In this document: one piece after another, positions 8,233 through 16,225 of the stretch
Numbering within the stretch: position 1 is the stretch's first letter
How the letters are laid out: each line of letters starts with the position of its first letter
NCBI RefSeq assembly: GCF_014773245.1
Contig: NZ_JACWMX010000001.1
Span: 744,001 to 808,000 of the forward strand
Direction of reading: 5' to 3'
Length of the DNA stretch: 64,000 bases
Source: Mucilaginibacter glaciei
GTDB taxonomy: Bacteria > Bacteroidota > Bacteroidia > Sphingobacteriales > Sphingobacteriaceae
The notes under the pieces: model-generated
What the model was told of the DNA's origin: nothing
The model's database searches: none
What the model saw: only the letters and a program-made list of their open reading frames with translations
Made by a program: the position numbers and the translations under genes

Positions 8233-9576
8233 TTATAGCGGCTGTTGTGGCGTAGCCAGTAATTCATCATCCATAATACGTTTTTTGTGCATCCCCAATA
8301 ACATAAAAATCGTTATACAAAACGCCAACCCTGCAAAAAATATCATGCTTACCATAAAATTGTAATACATAATAGCCACCATACATACGGCCGATAACAG
8401 CAGTGCCAATGCCGGGAATACCGGGTAAAACGTCGCTTTAAAGGGCCGCTCCAACGCGGGCTCTTTATTCCGCAGCATGAAAAGGCTAGCCATACTCATC
8501 ATATACATCACCACCGCCCCCATTACCGACAAGATGATGATCTGGCTGGTGGTGCCTGAGTATAAGGCCATGAAACTGATAACCCCGCCGGCAATAATGG
8601 CCCAATGGGGTGTTTTAAATTTAGCGTTTACCATGGCCAACGGCTTTGGTAAATAGCCGCTGCGGGCCATGGCAAATACCTGCCGGGATGATGCCAGTAT
8701 GGTGCCATGAAAGGAAGCTATCAGTCCGAATAAACCTATGCTGGCAAAGAGCTTGGTTAAACTATTACTCTTACCTAAAGCGATACCAATGGCTTCGGGC
8801 AAGGGGTAATCTATCGCGCTTAGTTTACGCCAGTCGGTGATGCCGCCGGTAAAAACCATTACCCCCAAGGCTAAAAAAACAAGGGTTGCCAGGGCCGATA
8901 TATACCCACGCGGAATGTTGCGTTTAGGGTCTTTCACTTCTTCGGCTACCATGGCTACACCTTCTATGGCCAGGTAAAACCAAACGGCGAAGGGTAATGC
9001 AGCGAACACGCCGGCCCAGCCAAAAGGCATGGGGTTGGTCATGAAATTATCCATCTTAAAATGAGGAGCAACTACGCCCATAAACAACAATAATTCGCCC
9101 ACGGCCAATATCGTGATGAACACTGAAAATCTTGCCGACTCCTTTACGCCCCAGATGTTGAGCAGGATGAAAACGATATTGAAAAACACCGCCGACCAGA
9201 ATACATCCATCATCGGGTATAAAAAATGGAGGTAGCTGCCTAATGCAAAGGCAATGGCCGGTGTGGCAAACAAAAAATCAATCAGGGTGGCATAACCGGC
9301 TATCAGCCCGCCTAATGGCCCCATTGCCCGGTAAGCGTAGGCAAATGCGCCACCCGCATGCGGTATGGATGCGGTGAGTTCGGTATAGCTAAATATGAAT
9401 GCAACGTACATTACGGTAACTACCAATGTAGCTATCAGAAAGCCCACGGTACCCGATACGGCCCAGCCAAAATTCCAGCCGAAATATTCGCCCGATATCA
9501 CCAATCCTACTGCAATTGCCCATAAGTGAACAGGTTTCAATACCCTTTTTAATTGCTTGCTATCCGGTGTTTCCAA
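8233..9576 (-). CDS. eat: Ethanolamine permease (APC superfamily)
   Basis: A 447-residue integral membrane transporter of the amino acid-polyamine-organocation superfamily, with about 12 predicted membrane segments. It begins with KPVHLWAIAVGLVISGEYFGWNFGW, which includes the unwound TM1 glycine motif of this family, and has the typical PHAGGAFAYAYRAMGPLGG and AIEGVAMVAEEVKDPKRNIPRG stretches. Direct linkage to eutB and eutC (2-bp gap) supports ethanolamine as substrate. It is the first gene of the operon, so the promoter should lie in the 465-bp gene-free region upstream. Confidence 0.9.
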   Translation of the reverse strand: METPDSKQLKRVLKPVHLWAIAVGLVISGEYFGWNFGWAVSGTVGFLIATLVVTVMYVAFIFSYTELTASIPHAGGAFAYAYRAMGPLGGLIAGYATLIDFLFATPAIAFALGSYLHFLYPMMDVFWSAVFFNIVFILLNIWGVKESARFSVFITILAVGELLLFMGVVAPHFKMDNFMTNPMPFGWAGVFAALPFAVWFYLAIEGVAMVAEEVKDPKRNIPRGYISALATLVFLALGVMVFTGGITDWRKLSAIDYPLPEAIGIALGKSNSLTKLFASIGLFGLIASFHGTILASSRQVFAMARSGYLPKPLAMVNAKFKTPHWAIIAGGVISFMALYSGTTSQIIILSVMGAVVMYMMSMASLFMLRNKEPALERPFKATFYPVFPALALLLSAVCMVAIMYYNFMVSMIFFAGLAFCITIFMLLGMHKKRIMDDELLATPQQPL

Positions 9577-10041
9577 AGGCTTTATTTATGAAATTTGCAT
9601 TGCCTTAAGATACTCATTAAAACTATCCGAACAAATGGTTAGATATGTAAAGGTTTTGTTAAGGGCTGGTTTATTTTTAACCACAGAGAGCTCGGTAAGA
9701 AAACACAGAGGCTACGGAGTGTTAAGCTTAAATGATAATTGTGGCGATAAAAAGTTTATAAGCTTAACCACAAAGAACAGAAAGAAAAATTAAAAGGTCA
9801 CAAAGACTAATGCATCGTTTACGTTAGGAAAACTTAGTGTTCACTGCAGATCATAAACCTGCAAATCTCAGTGCCCGCTGTGATTATAAAATAGGCAAAC
9901 AAGCGCGCCTGTTCAACTTCAACTCCTACATTAAAATGTAATTTTTAATTTAACAAGCCCAACATACCCCTAATGTTTTACTAACCTGTATTTAATATTA
10001 AGGCTTTTGTTAAATTTGCGCTCCTAATTTTAAAGTATATA
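9577..10041. other. 465-bp gene-free divergent region with degenerate repeats
   Basis: This lies between the ethanolamine operon (leftward) and the PAP2_C gene (rightward). Two related runs start TTAACCACAGAGAG (about 9677) and TTAACCACAAAGAACAG (about 9765); they look like degenerate copies of a dispersed ACCACAGAG-type repeat. An exact 10-bp inverted repeat GTTAAGCTTA (9721-9730) and TAAGCTTAAC (9759-9768) lies between them. A 78-codon ORF here is unconvincing. No riboswitch core was recognised. Confidence 0.55.
10011..10018 (+). promoter_or_regulatory. -7 promoter element for the PAP2_C gene
   Basis: TAAATTTG matches TAnnTTTG fully, 23 bp before the GTG start at 10042. The -33 region is poor, with no clear TTG at the right distance, so this is a partial promoter match. 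Confidence 0.4.
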
Positions 10042-10695
10042 GTGCCCCAAAATAACACCCAAACAATAAGGCAGGTATGGACTTCGGCCCTGCAATCACA
10101 TTACACAAGGTATAAGATTCTATCCGGGTCTTTTATCGTCGCTGTTATTTTATCTGCTTTACCCCTGTTTTTTAACCAGATACAGAAGCGCGACGGGGTG
10201 GTATTGAATGATTGGGTTTTGGCGTATCTGATCCCTCACAACGTGTCGGTATTGATATTTGCCGCCATTTGGGGCATGGCATTACTGATATTTTATCGTG
10301 CCCTTTACAAACCCGAAATTTACATTAACTATGTATGGTCGTTGATTTTCATCAGCATTGCGCGCATCATTAGCATCAGCATTGTTTCACTAGACCCGCC
10401 GCATGGTTTGGTAGAACTGGTGGACCCGATAACGGGTGTGTTTTACGGCAATGCGATAGTTACCAAAGACCTATTTTTTTCGGGCCATACGGCAACTATG
10501 GCGCTTATATTTCTTTGCCTTGAAAAACGTGCCGACAAAATCATCAGCGGTATCGCAACCGTTTTTGTAATGGTACTATTGCTGGTGCAGCACATCCATT
10601 ACACTATAGATGTACTGGCAGCGCCGGTCATCGTGTTCCTTATCTTTACGCTTACCAAATACTTTTTAAGGCGCGACCATACCCGCCAGTGGTAA
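10042..10695 (+). CDS. Sphingomyelin-synthase-like (PAP2_C) membrane phosphotransferase
   Basis: A 217-residue protein with about six membrane segments and the two signature motifs of the sphingomyelin synthase / PAP2_C family: FFSGHT (His149) and HYTIDV (His186, Asp190), which form the His-His-Asp catalytic triad. In eukaryotes these enzymes move phosphocholine or phosphoethanolamine from a phospholipid to ceramide at the outer membrane face. Sphingobacteriaceae make sphingolipids, so a ceramide head-group transferase is a reasonable inference, but other lipid phosphatase or transferase roles are possible. It starts at GTG 10042. It lies beside the trehalase gene and is divergent from the ethanolamine operon, so substrate linkage to ethanolamine is only suggestive. 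Confidence 0.75.
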   Translation: MPQNNTQTIRQVWTSALQSHYTRYKILSGSFIVAVILSALPLFFNQIQKRDGVVLNDWVLAYLIPHNVSVLIFAAIWGMALLIFYRALYKPEIYINYVWSLIFISIARIISISIVSLDPPHGLVELVDPITGVFYGNAIVTKDLFFSGHTATMALIFLCLEKRADKIISGIATVFVMVLLLVQHIHYTIDVLAAPVIVFLIFTLTKYFLRRDHTRQW

Positions 10696-10775
10696 GTTAA
10701 TTGAGCGTTAGCAAATTTGCTTTAGTGGTTTTAAACGCTAAATTTATAGCTGTTAAACCTGTAAGCTATCCGCTC

Positions 10776-12353
10776 ATGAAGAATACTTTCCTGCTTATGA
10801 TGTGCCTGATATTGGGCATTTTCGCTAACGCGCAAAAAATACAGCAAACCCCAAGGCAACTGTTTCCCGGTTTGTTCGAGGGGGTGCAATCGTCAGAGAT
10901 CTTTCCGGATAACAAAACCTTTGTAGACTGTACGCCCAAATACGCTCCTAATCTAATCATGAAGGCCTACAACGAGCAATTGGGTAAGTCAGGCTTTGAT
11001 CTCAAAGATTTTGTACTGGCAAACTTTACCGTCCCGGGGGGCGTTACCCATGCTTTTACGACAAATGTTGAAGAAGGGATCCGCAAGCATATCGACACCT
11101 TGTGGCAGGTTTTACAGCGCAAGCCGGATGCTACGACAAAATTATCATCGTTAGCGGCGCTACCAAACCCATACATTGTGCCGGGTGGCCGTTTCCGCGA
11201 GATCTATTACTGGGACAGTTATTTTACCATGCTGGGCCTGCAGGAGAGCAGGCAGTTTAAGGTGATCAACAACATGCTCGATAACTTTGCCTACCTGATA
11301 GATACCTACGGGTTTATCCCTAACGGTAACCGGGCCTATTACCTTACCCGTTCGCAGCCGCCGTTCTTTTCGCTCATGGTAAATCTGCTGGCAAAAAGTG
11401 AGGGCGACAAGGTAATGATCAAATACCAGCCGCAGTTGATTAAAGAATATAATTACTGGATGCTGGGCGGCAGGGCCTTAGCCGTTAACAAAGCTACCCA
11501 CCGGGCCGTGCGCATGGCCGATGGTACACTGCTTAACCGTTACTGGGATGAAAGCGAGGAGCCACGCGAAGAATCATATATACAGGATGTTACAGCGGCA
11601 AAAAGCACCAAACAACCTTTGCCGGTTTTTTACCATAACATCCGCGCGGCGGCAGCTTCGGGATGGGATTTTAGCAGCCGTTGGTTTGATGCATCGGGTA
11701 AATTACAAACCATCCAAACGGCAAACCTGGTACCCGTAGATCTTAATTGCCTGATGTATAACCTGGAGCGCACCATCGCCCGCACTTATCAAATTAAGGG
11801 TAACATGGCGCAATACAAGTTATACACCGCTAAAGCCGAAACCCGCAAAAAGGCTATTCTGAAATATTTTTGGGATGAAAAAGCCGGCTGGTTTGAAGAC
11901 TATAACTGGACAACCCAAAAGTTCTCGGCCATCCCAACATTGGCAGCCGCCTTCCCGTTGGAATTTAAGATAGCAACGCCCGCACAGGCGCAAAAAATAG
12001 CTGACGGATTAAAGGCCAACTTCCTGAAACCGGGCGGATTGGTGACCACGCTCAACTTTAGCGGCCAGCAATGGGACGCGCCAAACGGATGGGCGCCGTT
12101 GCAATATATGGCGATAGACGGTTTAGAGAACTACAACCACCATGAACTAGCCAAAGATATTGCCACCCGATGGATGCAGCTGAACATCCGTGTTTTTAAA
12201 CAAACCGGCAAACTGTTAGAGAAATATAATGTGGTTGATACCAGTCTTACTGCCGGCGGCGGCGAATACCCCCTGCAAGACGGCTTCGGCTGGACGAATG
12301 GGGTACTGCTCAAACTGATGAATAAGTATCAATTTGATAAGCAAGGCGAGTAA
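10776..12353 (+). CDS. treA: Periplasmic trehalase (GH37)
   Basis: A 525-residue alpha,alpha-trehalase that splits trehalose to two glucose molecules. Both family signatures are present: PGGRFREIYYWDSYF (from residue 136) and QWDAPNGWAP (Trp at about 433). The ATG at 10776 is preferred because a clear signal peptide follows (KNTFLLMMCLILGIFANA); an in-frame TTG at 10701 would bury it behind 25 residues. The signal peptide places the enzyme in the periplasm. A short GC hairpin with a T-run (12410-12430) follows. No trehalose transporter is adjacent. Confidence 0.95.
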   Translation: MKNTFLLMMCLILGIFANAQKIQQTPRQLFPGLFEGVQSSEIFPDNKTFVDCTPKYAPNLIMKAYNEQLGKSGFDLKDFVLANFTVPGGVTHAFTTNVEEGIRKHIDTLWQVLQRKPDATTKLSSLAALPNPYIVPGGRFREIYYWDSYFTMLGLQESRQFKVINNMLDNFAYLIDTYGFIPNGNRAYYLTRSQPPFFSLMVNLLAKSEGDKVMIKYQPQLIKEYNYWMLGGRALAVNKATHRAVRMADGTLLNRYWDESEEPREESYIQDVTAAKSTKQPLPVFYHNIRAAAASGWDFSSRWFDASGKLQTIQTANLVPVDLNCLMYNLERTIARTYQIKGNMAQYKLYTAKAETRKKAILKYFWDEKAGWFEDYNWTTQKFSAIPTLAAAFPLEFKIATPAQAQKIADGLKANFLKPGGLVTTLNFSGQQWDAPNGWAPLQYMAIDGLENYNHHELAKDIATRWMQLNIRVFKQTGKLLEKYNVVDTSLTAGGGEYPLQDGFGWTNGVLLKLMNKYQFDKQGE

Positions 12354-12409
12354 ATTTGCATGGTTAACGGAGATATAGCTACGATTACAAAACGTCAATA
12401 TTTTTAAAA

Positions 12410-12430
12410 AGGGTGTAAACCCTCATTTTT
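12410..12430 (+). terminator. Weak intrinsic terminator after trehalase
   Basis: AGGGT (12410-12414), loop GTAA, ACCCT (12419-12423), then CATTTTTT. The 5-bp stem is short, so this is a weak candidate. Confidence 0.35.
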
Positions 12431-12557
12431 TACAAGTATTTGATTTTAAGATTTTTAAGTCGTTTTTTAACGTAAATATGTAAACCTTTGTAAACCCAAT
12501 TCTTAAAAAGTATGCCTTGGTATGCTTAAATTACACCCTGGTTTAAAGTGTTGATCA

Positions 12558-13667
12558 ATGGAAAATTCAAGAAGAAATTTTATTAAGAATACCGCTGTTG
12601 CCTCGTTAGCCGTTGCAGCGACGCCAGCAAAAAGCTTTGCTGTACTGCATCCCGATAAACAGCCGGACACGCAGATCATCGGGCATAATGGTTACACCTA
12701 CCAGATTGATAAAAACTGGGCGAAGATCAGTATTAATAATACCCCATTGGCTAATTGCCATGAAATGGTACAGGACAGTAAAGGCCGCCTGATCATGCTG
12801 GGCGACCATACCCATAATAATATTTTGGTTTTTGACAAATCAGGTAAGTTGTTAGATTACTGGGGAACAGCCTTACCCGGCGGGCATGGCTTAACCATCA
12901 GCAAAGAGGGCGGCGAAGACTTTTTACTCCTGACGGATTGTGGCTGGGCTTTAGACCGTACGGGTAATACCTACGGGCAATCTGGCCAGGTGTTGAAAAC
13001 TACGGTAGATGGTAAGCTGATCTTTGCTATCGGGCACCCGCGCACCATCGGTATTTATAAAGATAATGAGCCGTTTAAACCAACCGAAACAGCTGTTGCC
13101 TCTAACGGTAATATTTACGTGGCCGACGGATATGGTTCTGACTATATCATTCAGTATAACAGCAAGGGGCAATACATCCGCCATTTTGGAGGGCACAATA
13201 ATGCCAATAAAGATCACAACCTGCACAACGCACACGGAGTTACCGTAGATACGCGGGATAAAAATAACCCTACGCTCATTTGTACTTCGCGAGAAGAAAA
13301 TTGCTTTAAAGTATTTACACTCGATGGTAAATTCATCAAACGGATAGATCTGCCGGGCATGTACGTTTGCAGGGCCGTGATCAATGGTGATAATATTTAT
13401 GCAGGTGTTTGCTGGTCGAAAAACGCGCAGGGCAAACAGTTTGACGGATCGGGGTTTGTGACTATATTAGATAAAGACAACAAAGTGATATCCAACCCGG
13501 GTGGCGCAGCGCCTATTTACAAGAACGGCGTTTTACAACAAACGCTACAGGCCGACAACGCTGTTTTTATGCATGGACATGATGTTTGTATAGACGAAGA
13601 CAAAAACGTTTATGTGTGCCAATGGAATGCCAACCATACGGCACCCGTGAAACTAACGAGGCTATAA
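12558..13667 (+). CDS. Tat-exported NHL-type beta-propeller protein
   Basis: A 369-residue protein with a twin-arginine-like signal (SRRNFIKN, residues 4-11, then an Ala-rich hydrophobic stretch ending AKSFA). The mature part has repeating propeller blades with NHL/6-bladed features: ILVFDKSGKLLDYWG, VASNGNIYVADGYGSDYIIQY, FKVFTLDGKFIKRIDLPG and CIDEDKNVYVCQW. It resembles the propeller of peptidylglycine alpha-amidating lyase-type proteins. Such proteins may be periplasmic lyases or binding scaffolds; no catalytic assignment is possible by eye. It stands alone, 204 bp after trehalase. Confidence 0.72.
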   Translation: MENSRRNFIKNTAVASLAVAATPAKSFAVLHPDKQPDTQIIGHNGYTYQIDKNWAKISINNTPLANCHEMVQDSKGRLIMLGDHTHNNILVFDKSGKLLDYWGTALPGGHGLTISKEGGEDFLLLTDCGWALDRTGNTYGQSGQVLKTTVDGKLIFAIGHPRTIGIYKDNEPFKPTETAVASNGNIYVADGYGSDYIIQYNSKGQYIRHFGGHNNANKDHNLHNAHGVTVDTRDKNNPTLICTSREENCFKVFTLDGKFIKRIDLPGMYVCRAVINGDNIYAGVCWSKNAQGKQFDGSGFVTILDKDNKVISNPGGAAPIYKNGVLQQTLQADNAVFMHGHDVCIDEDKNVYVCQWNANHTAPVKLTRL

Positions 13668-13790
13668 ATGCTGCCTGCCTTGTAGTAACTATTTAGCCCC
13701 TTGTAGTCGAATGCGCAATTGCAAATTTAAACGTATAAAACACAACTATTTTAAGCAATTTCGCGATGGTTTAGTACCACATCATTGGCT

Positions 13791-14834
13791 ATGAAAGCAA
13801 TTTTTGGGATTTTCAATATAGATATGCTGCCTTTCGAAACTATTGACGTTTCGGAAAAGATAAATAGTTATTTAAATGGTAATACTTTAATTCTCCCAAA
13901 AGACCTCGTTTTTCGTAAAGCGTTTGGTGATGTATTCGGCCGCGGTAAGAGATATTTACAAATTACTACAGCAACGCAGGTTTTTAATATACTGGAAGAT
14001 AAATATGTAGATAACATTGTTATCAACCTCTCGCGTGCTGTAAATGATATCAAGATAGTCTACTACTTTTTCACCAGCCCCAACTCCAATTGGCGGGCTA
14101 TTCTTTCAGGGCAACTGTATCATTTAAAGAGTTTCGGAATTTTATCAGAAGCAGACCTGTATCTTCATGTTACTGACTGCAACAGCTTTACAGAAGAGAT
14201 AAAGGACATCATCAGCAAGATAGTCCCCAATGCAGTCGTAAGCATCTCTTCCATTAATCAGTTTGAATACCCTGCCATTAAAATAACCCATGACCTCGCG
14301 TTACAATACCCAGAAAGTACCATCTTATACTTTCATAGTAAAGGGATGACACATAACTTGCATTCGAGATCGCTTCAAGAAACATTTTTACTCGCCAGTA
14401 CATTTGAAAACTGGAGAAAGAACATCCAGCTCATGAACAAAGAAAACAAGCAAAAGGCTGGGTTATTCTCTTCAAAAGAAGGATGGATCTGGTATAATTT
14501 CTGGTATGCTAAAGGTTCCTATTTAGCTAAATGCAGCGCACCCGAAATTCATGATTTTAGATATTATTACGAATCGTGGCTTGGTTTGGCCGATCCGGAT
14601 AGGAAATTGCCGATTACCGATTCCCTTAACTTATTTAAGATCGGTAATTTATCTAAGCAATATTTTACTGCGGTTGAAGCCGATGTATACAAAGAAAATT
14701 TAATGGAGAAGTTCTTTTCACACGCCGAACATAAAGAATTCAGAATTGTAAGAACGCCGTTAATGATATATTCTCAGCTCAAAGTCGATTCATTTTTTAA
14801 AATCTTTAAGAGGCTGATAAAGAAGAAAAAGTAA
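13791..14834 (+). CDS. Unrecognised protein, possible glycosyltransferase
   Basis: A 347-residue protein with no signal peptide or membrane segment. I do not recognise a named family. The patterns ILYFHSKGMTHN (about residue 182) and WYNFWYAKGSYLAK (about residue 237) resemble a loosely defined group of bacterial and viral glycosyltransferase-like proteins (HxKG, then FWxAK). The C-terminus is strongly basic (KRLIKKKK), which could favour membrane association. The ATG at 13791 is preferred to the TTG at 13785. It is a single gene with AT-rich, less biased codon use than its neighbours, which may mean later acquisition. It converges on the DUF92 gene. Confidence 0.45.
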   Translation: MKAIFGIFNIDMLPFETIDVSEKINSYLNGNTLILPKDLVFRKAFGDVFGRGKRYLQITTATQVFNILEDKYVDNIVINLSRAVNDIKIVYYFFTSPNSNWRAILSGQLYHLKSFGILSEADLYLHVTDCNSFTEEIKDIISKIVPNAVVSISSINQFEYPAIKITHDLALQYPESTILYFHSKGMTHNLHSRSLQETFLLASTFENWRKNIQLMNKENKQKAGLFSSKEGWIWYNFWYAKGSYLAKCSAPEIHDFRYYYESWLGLADPDRKLPITDSLNLFKIGNLSKQYFTAVEADVYKENLMEKFFSHAEHKEFRIVRTPLMIYSQLKVDSFFKIFKRLIKKKK

Positions 14835-14861
14835 CGTCATACTACCGGTGATTCCTTATCC

Positions 14862-15656
14862 TTATAAAATTATCATCACCCAACAGCTTACTGCCGCAAT
14901 CGCGGTATTCAGAAAGTTAACGGCATTGTTATTTAAGTGCCCCTTCCGTTCCAGCGTGGCGCCTAAAACAGAATCGGATAAATTACCTATCGTTCCGGCG
15001 ATGATGATGAACAGGCAAGTCAAATTCCATCTAAAAATTATCGAATATGTTACGGCAATAATAGCGGAGCCAATAATACCGGCGAGTGTGCCTTCTAAAC
15101 TGATAACGCCATCCCTACCCTTTTCACCCGGTTTCAGGGTAATGATGTTATAAAACCGCCTGCCGTAAACTGTTCCTAATTCTGACGATAGTGTATCTGC
15201 TGTTGCTGAAGCCAACGCAGCGGTCATTAAAATAACCAGTAATGCCGACTGATGCGGCATTAAGTGGGCCGCTAAACCGAGCAGAGCTGCCACGCCCCCA
15301 TTAGCTACAACTTGCCCGGCAGTACGTTTTTCGGAGTGTTGCTGACCTGTGGAAAGTTTTCGCTTTTCGTTCTTTTTATGTGAAGTTGCCCAAACTGAAA
15401 GTATAAAGAATGCGCCCAACATTACGATGCCTGTCAAGCCTGACCCGATGTAAATTATAAACGCAACCAACCCGCCCGTGATGGTACCTGCGGGGGTTAG
15501 CTTACCGGACTTATACGTTGCCAGCATAGCTGCAATTATTGCAGTCAAGGAAATAACATCGAGCGTTGACATGGGATTGGCAAACGTAGAAAAAAAATCT
15601 GTCTGGAAGCCTATGATTAAACGAAGCCGGGAAAATATTACGGTTGCCAAAGCCAC
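14862..15656 (-). CDS. DUF92 integral membrane protein
   Basis: A 264-residue, highly hydrophobic protein of the DUF92 (TMEM19/VTE6-like) family, with about six or seven membrane segments. Typical stretches are SGKLTPAGTITGG, ASATADTLSSELGTVYGRRFYNI, GRDGVISLEGTLAG and GNLSDSVLGATLERKG. Plant VTE6 is a phytyl-phosphate kinase; the bacterial role is not established. The longest frame starts at GTG 15656; the ATG at 15572 would give a 236-residue protein that still contains the conserved part, so the start is uncertain. Confidence 0.8.
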   Translation of the reverse strand: MALATVIFSRLRLIIGFQTDFFSTFANPMSTLDVISLTAIIAAMLATYKSGKLTPAGTITGGLVAFIIYIGSGLTGIVMLGAFFILSVWATSHKKNEKRKLSTGQQHSEKRTAGQVVANGGVAALLGLAAHLMPHQSALLVILMTAALASATADTLSSELGTVYGRRFYNIITLKPGEKGRDGVISLEGTLAGIIGSAIIAVTYSIIFRWNLTCLFIIIAGTIGNLSDSVLGATLERKGHLNNNAVNFLNTAIAAVSCWVMIIL

Positions 15657-15745
15657 CGGTTACAAATACCCACACCACTTTACGGAGGCCAGATAAAATG
15701 AGCACTTAGCTGCAAACAATTAGCCGTTTATTTTATTGAACAGTT

Positions 15746-16225
15746 GTGAAAAGTCAAAATAACAACCAGGTACAACTCACCGGACAGCTTAAATGGGTGG
15801 AACGGGTAGCATCCGTAATGGACGATAAATTCCGTGTGCCGGGTACAAATTTCAGTTTCGGGCTTGATCCTATCATGAACCTTATCCCCTTCGCGGGCGA
15901 TATCTCGGGGTTTGTCGTTTCGGCAGCATTGCTGTATGTGATGGCTAAAAACGGGGTAAGCCGAAAGGTGCTGATACTGATGAGCATCAATATTTGTGTC
16001 GATGCCATGATTGGGGCAATCCCGCTTATAGGCCAGTTGTCTGACTTTTATTTCAAATCAAACACCCGCAATATTCAGTTATTAAAAGAGCACTATAAGG
16101 AAGGCAAACATACCGGCGACGGCAATGGTATTATCGTGATTTTGCTGCTAATCTTACTGGTATTCATTAGCGTAACCATTTACGCAAGCTACATAGCTTT
16201 TCGCTGGTTGTTTAATCACGTTTAA
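15746..16225 (+). CDS. DUF4112 membrane protein
   Basis: A 159-residue protein with a DUF4112 domain: WVERVASVMDDKFRVPGT, then GLDPIMNLIPFAGD and DAMIGAIPLIGQLSDFYFKSN, and a final membrane helix (GIIVILLLILLVFISVTIYA). Three or four membrane segments are likely. The function is unknown. It starts at GTG 15746. Its 3' end overlaps the convergent histidine kinase gene by 14 bp, so antisense contact between the two transcripts is expected. Confidence 0.8.
   Translation: MKSQNNNQVQLTGQLKWVERVASVMDDKFRVPGTNFSFGLDPIMNLIPFAGDISGFVVSAALLYVMAKNGVSRKVLILMSINICVDAMIGAIPLIGQLSDFYFKSNTRNIQLLKEHYKEGKHTGDGNGIIVILLLILLVFISVTIYASYIAFRWLFNHV

Noticed and set aside
9557..9793. 78-codon ORF beyond the permease start
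   Set aside because: It overlaps the permease 5' end and then runs through degenerate repeats; no domain is recognised.
9577..9900. Possible cobalamin riboswitch before the ethanolamine operon
   Set aside because: No B12-box-like GCCACTG or typical core could be found on the minus strand; only degenerate repeats are seen.
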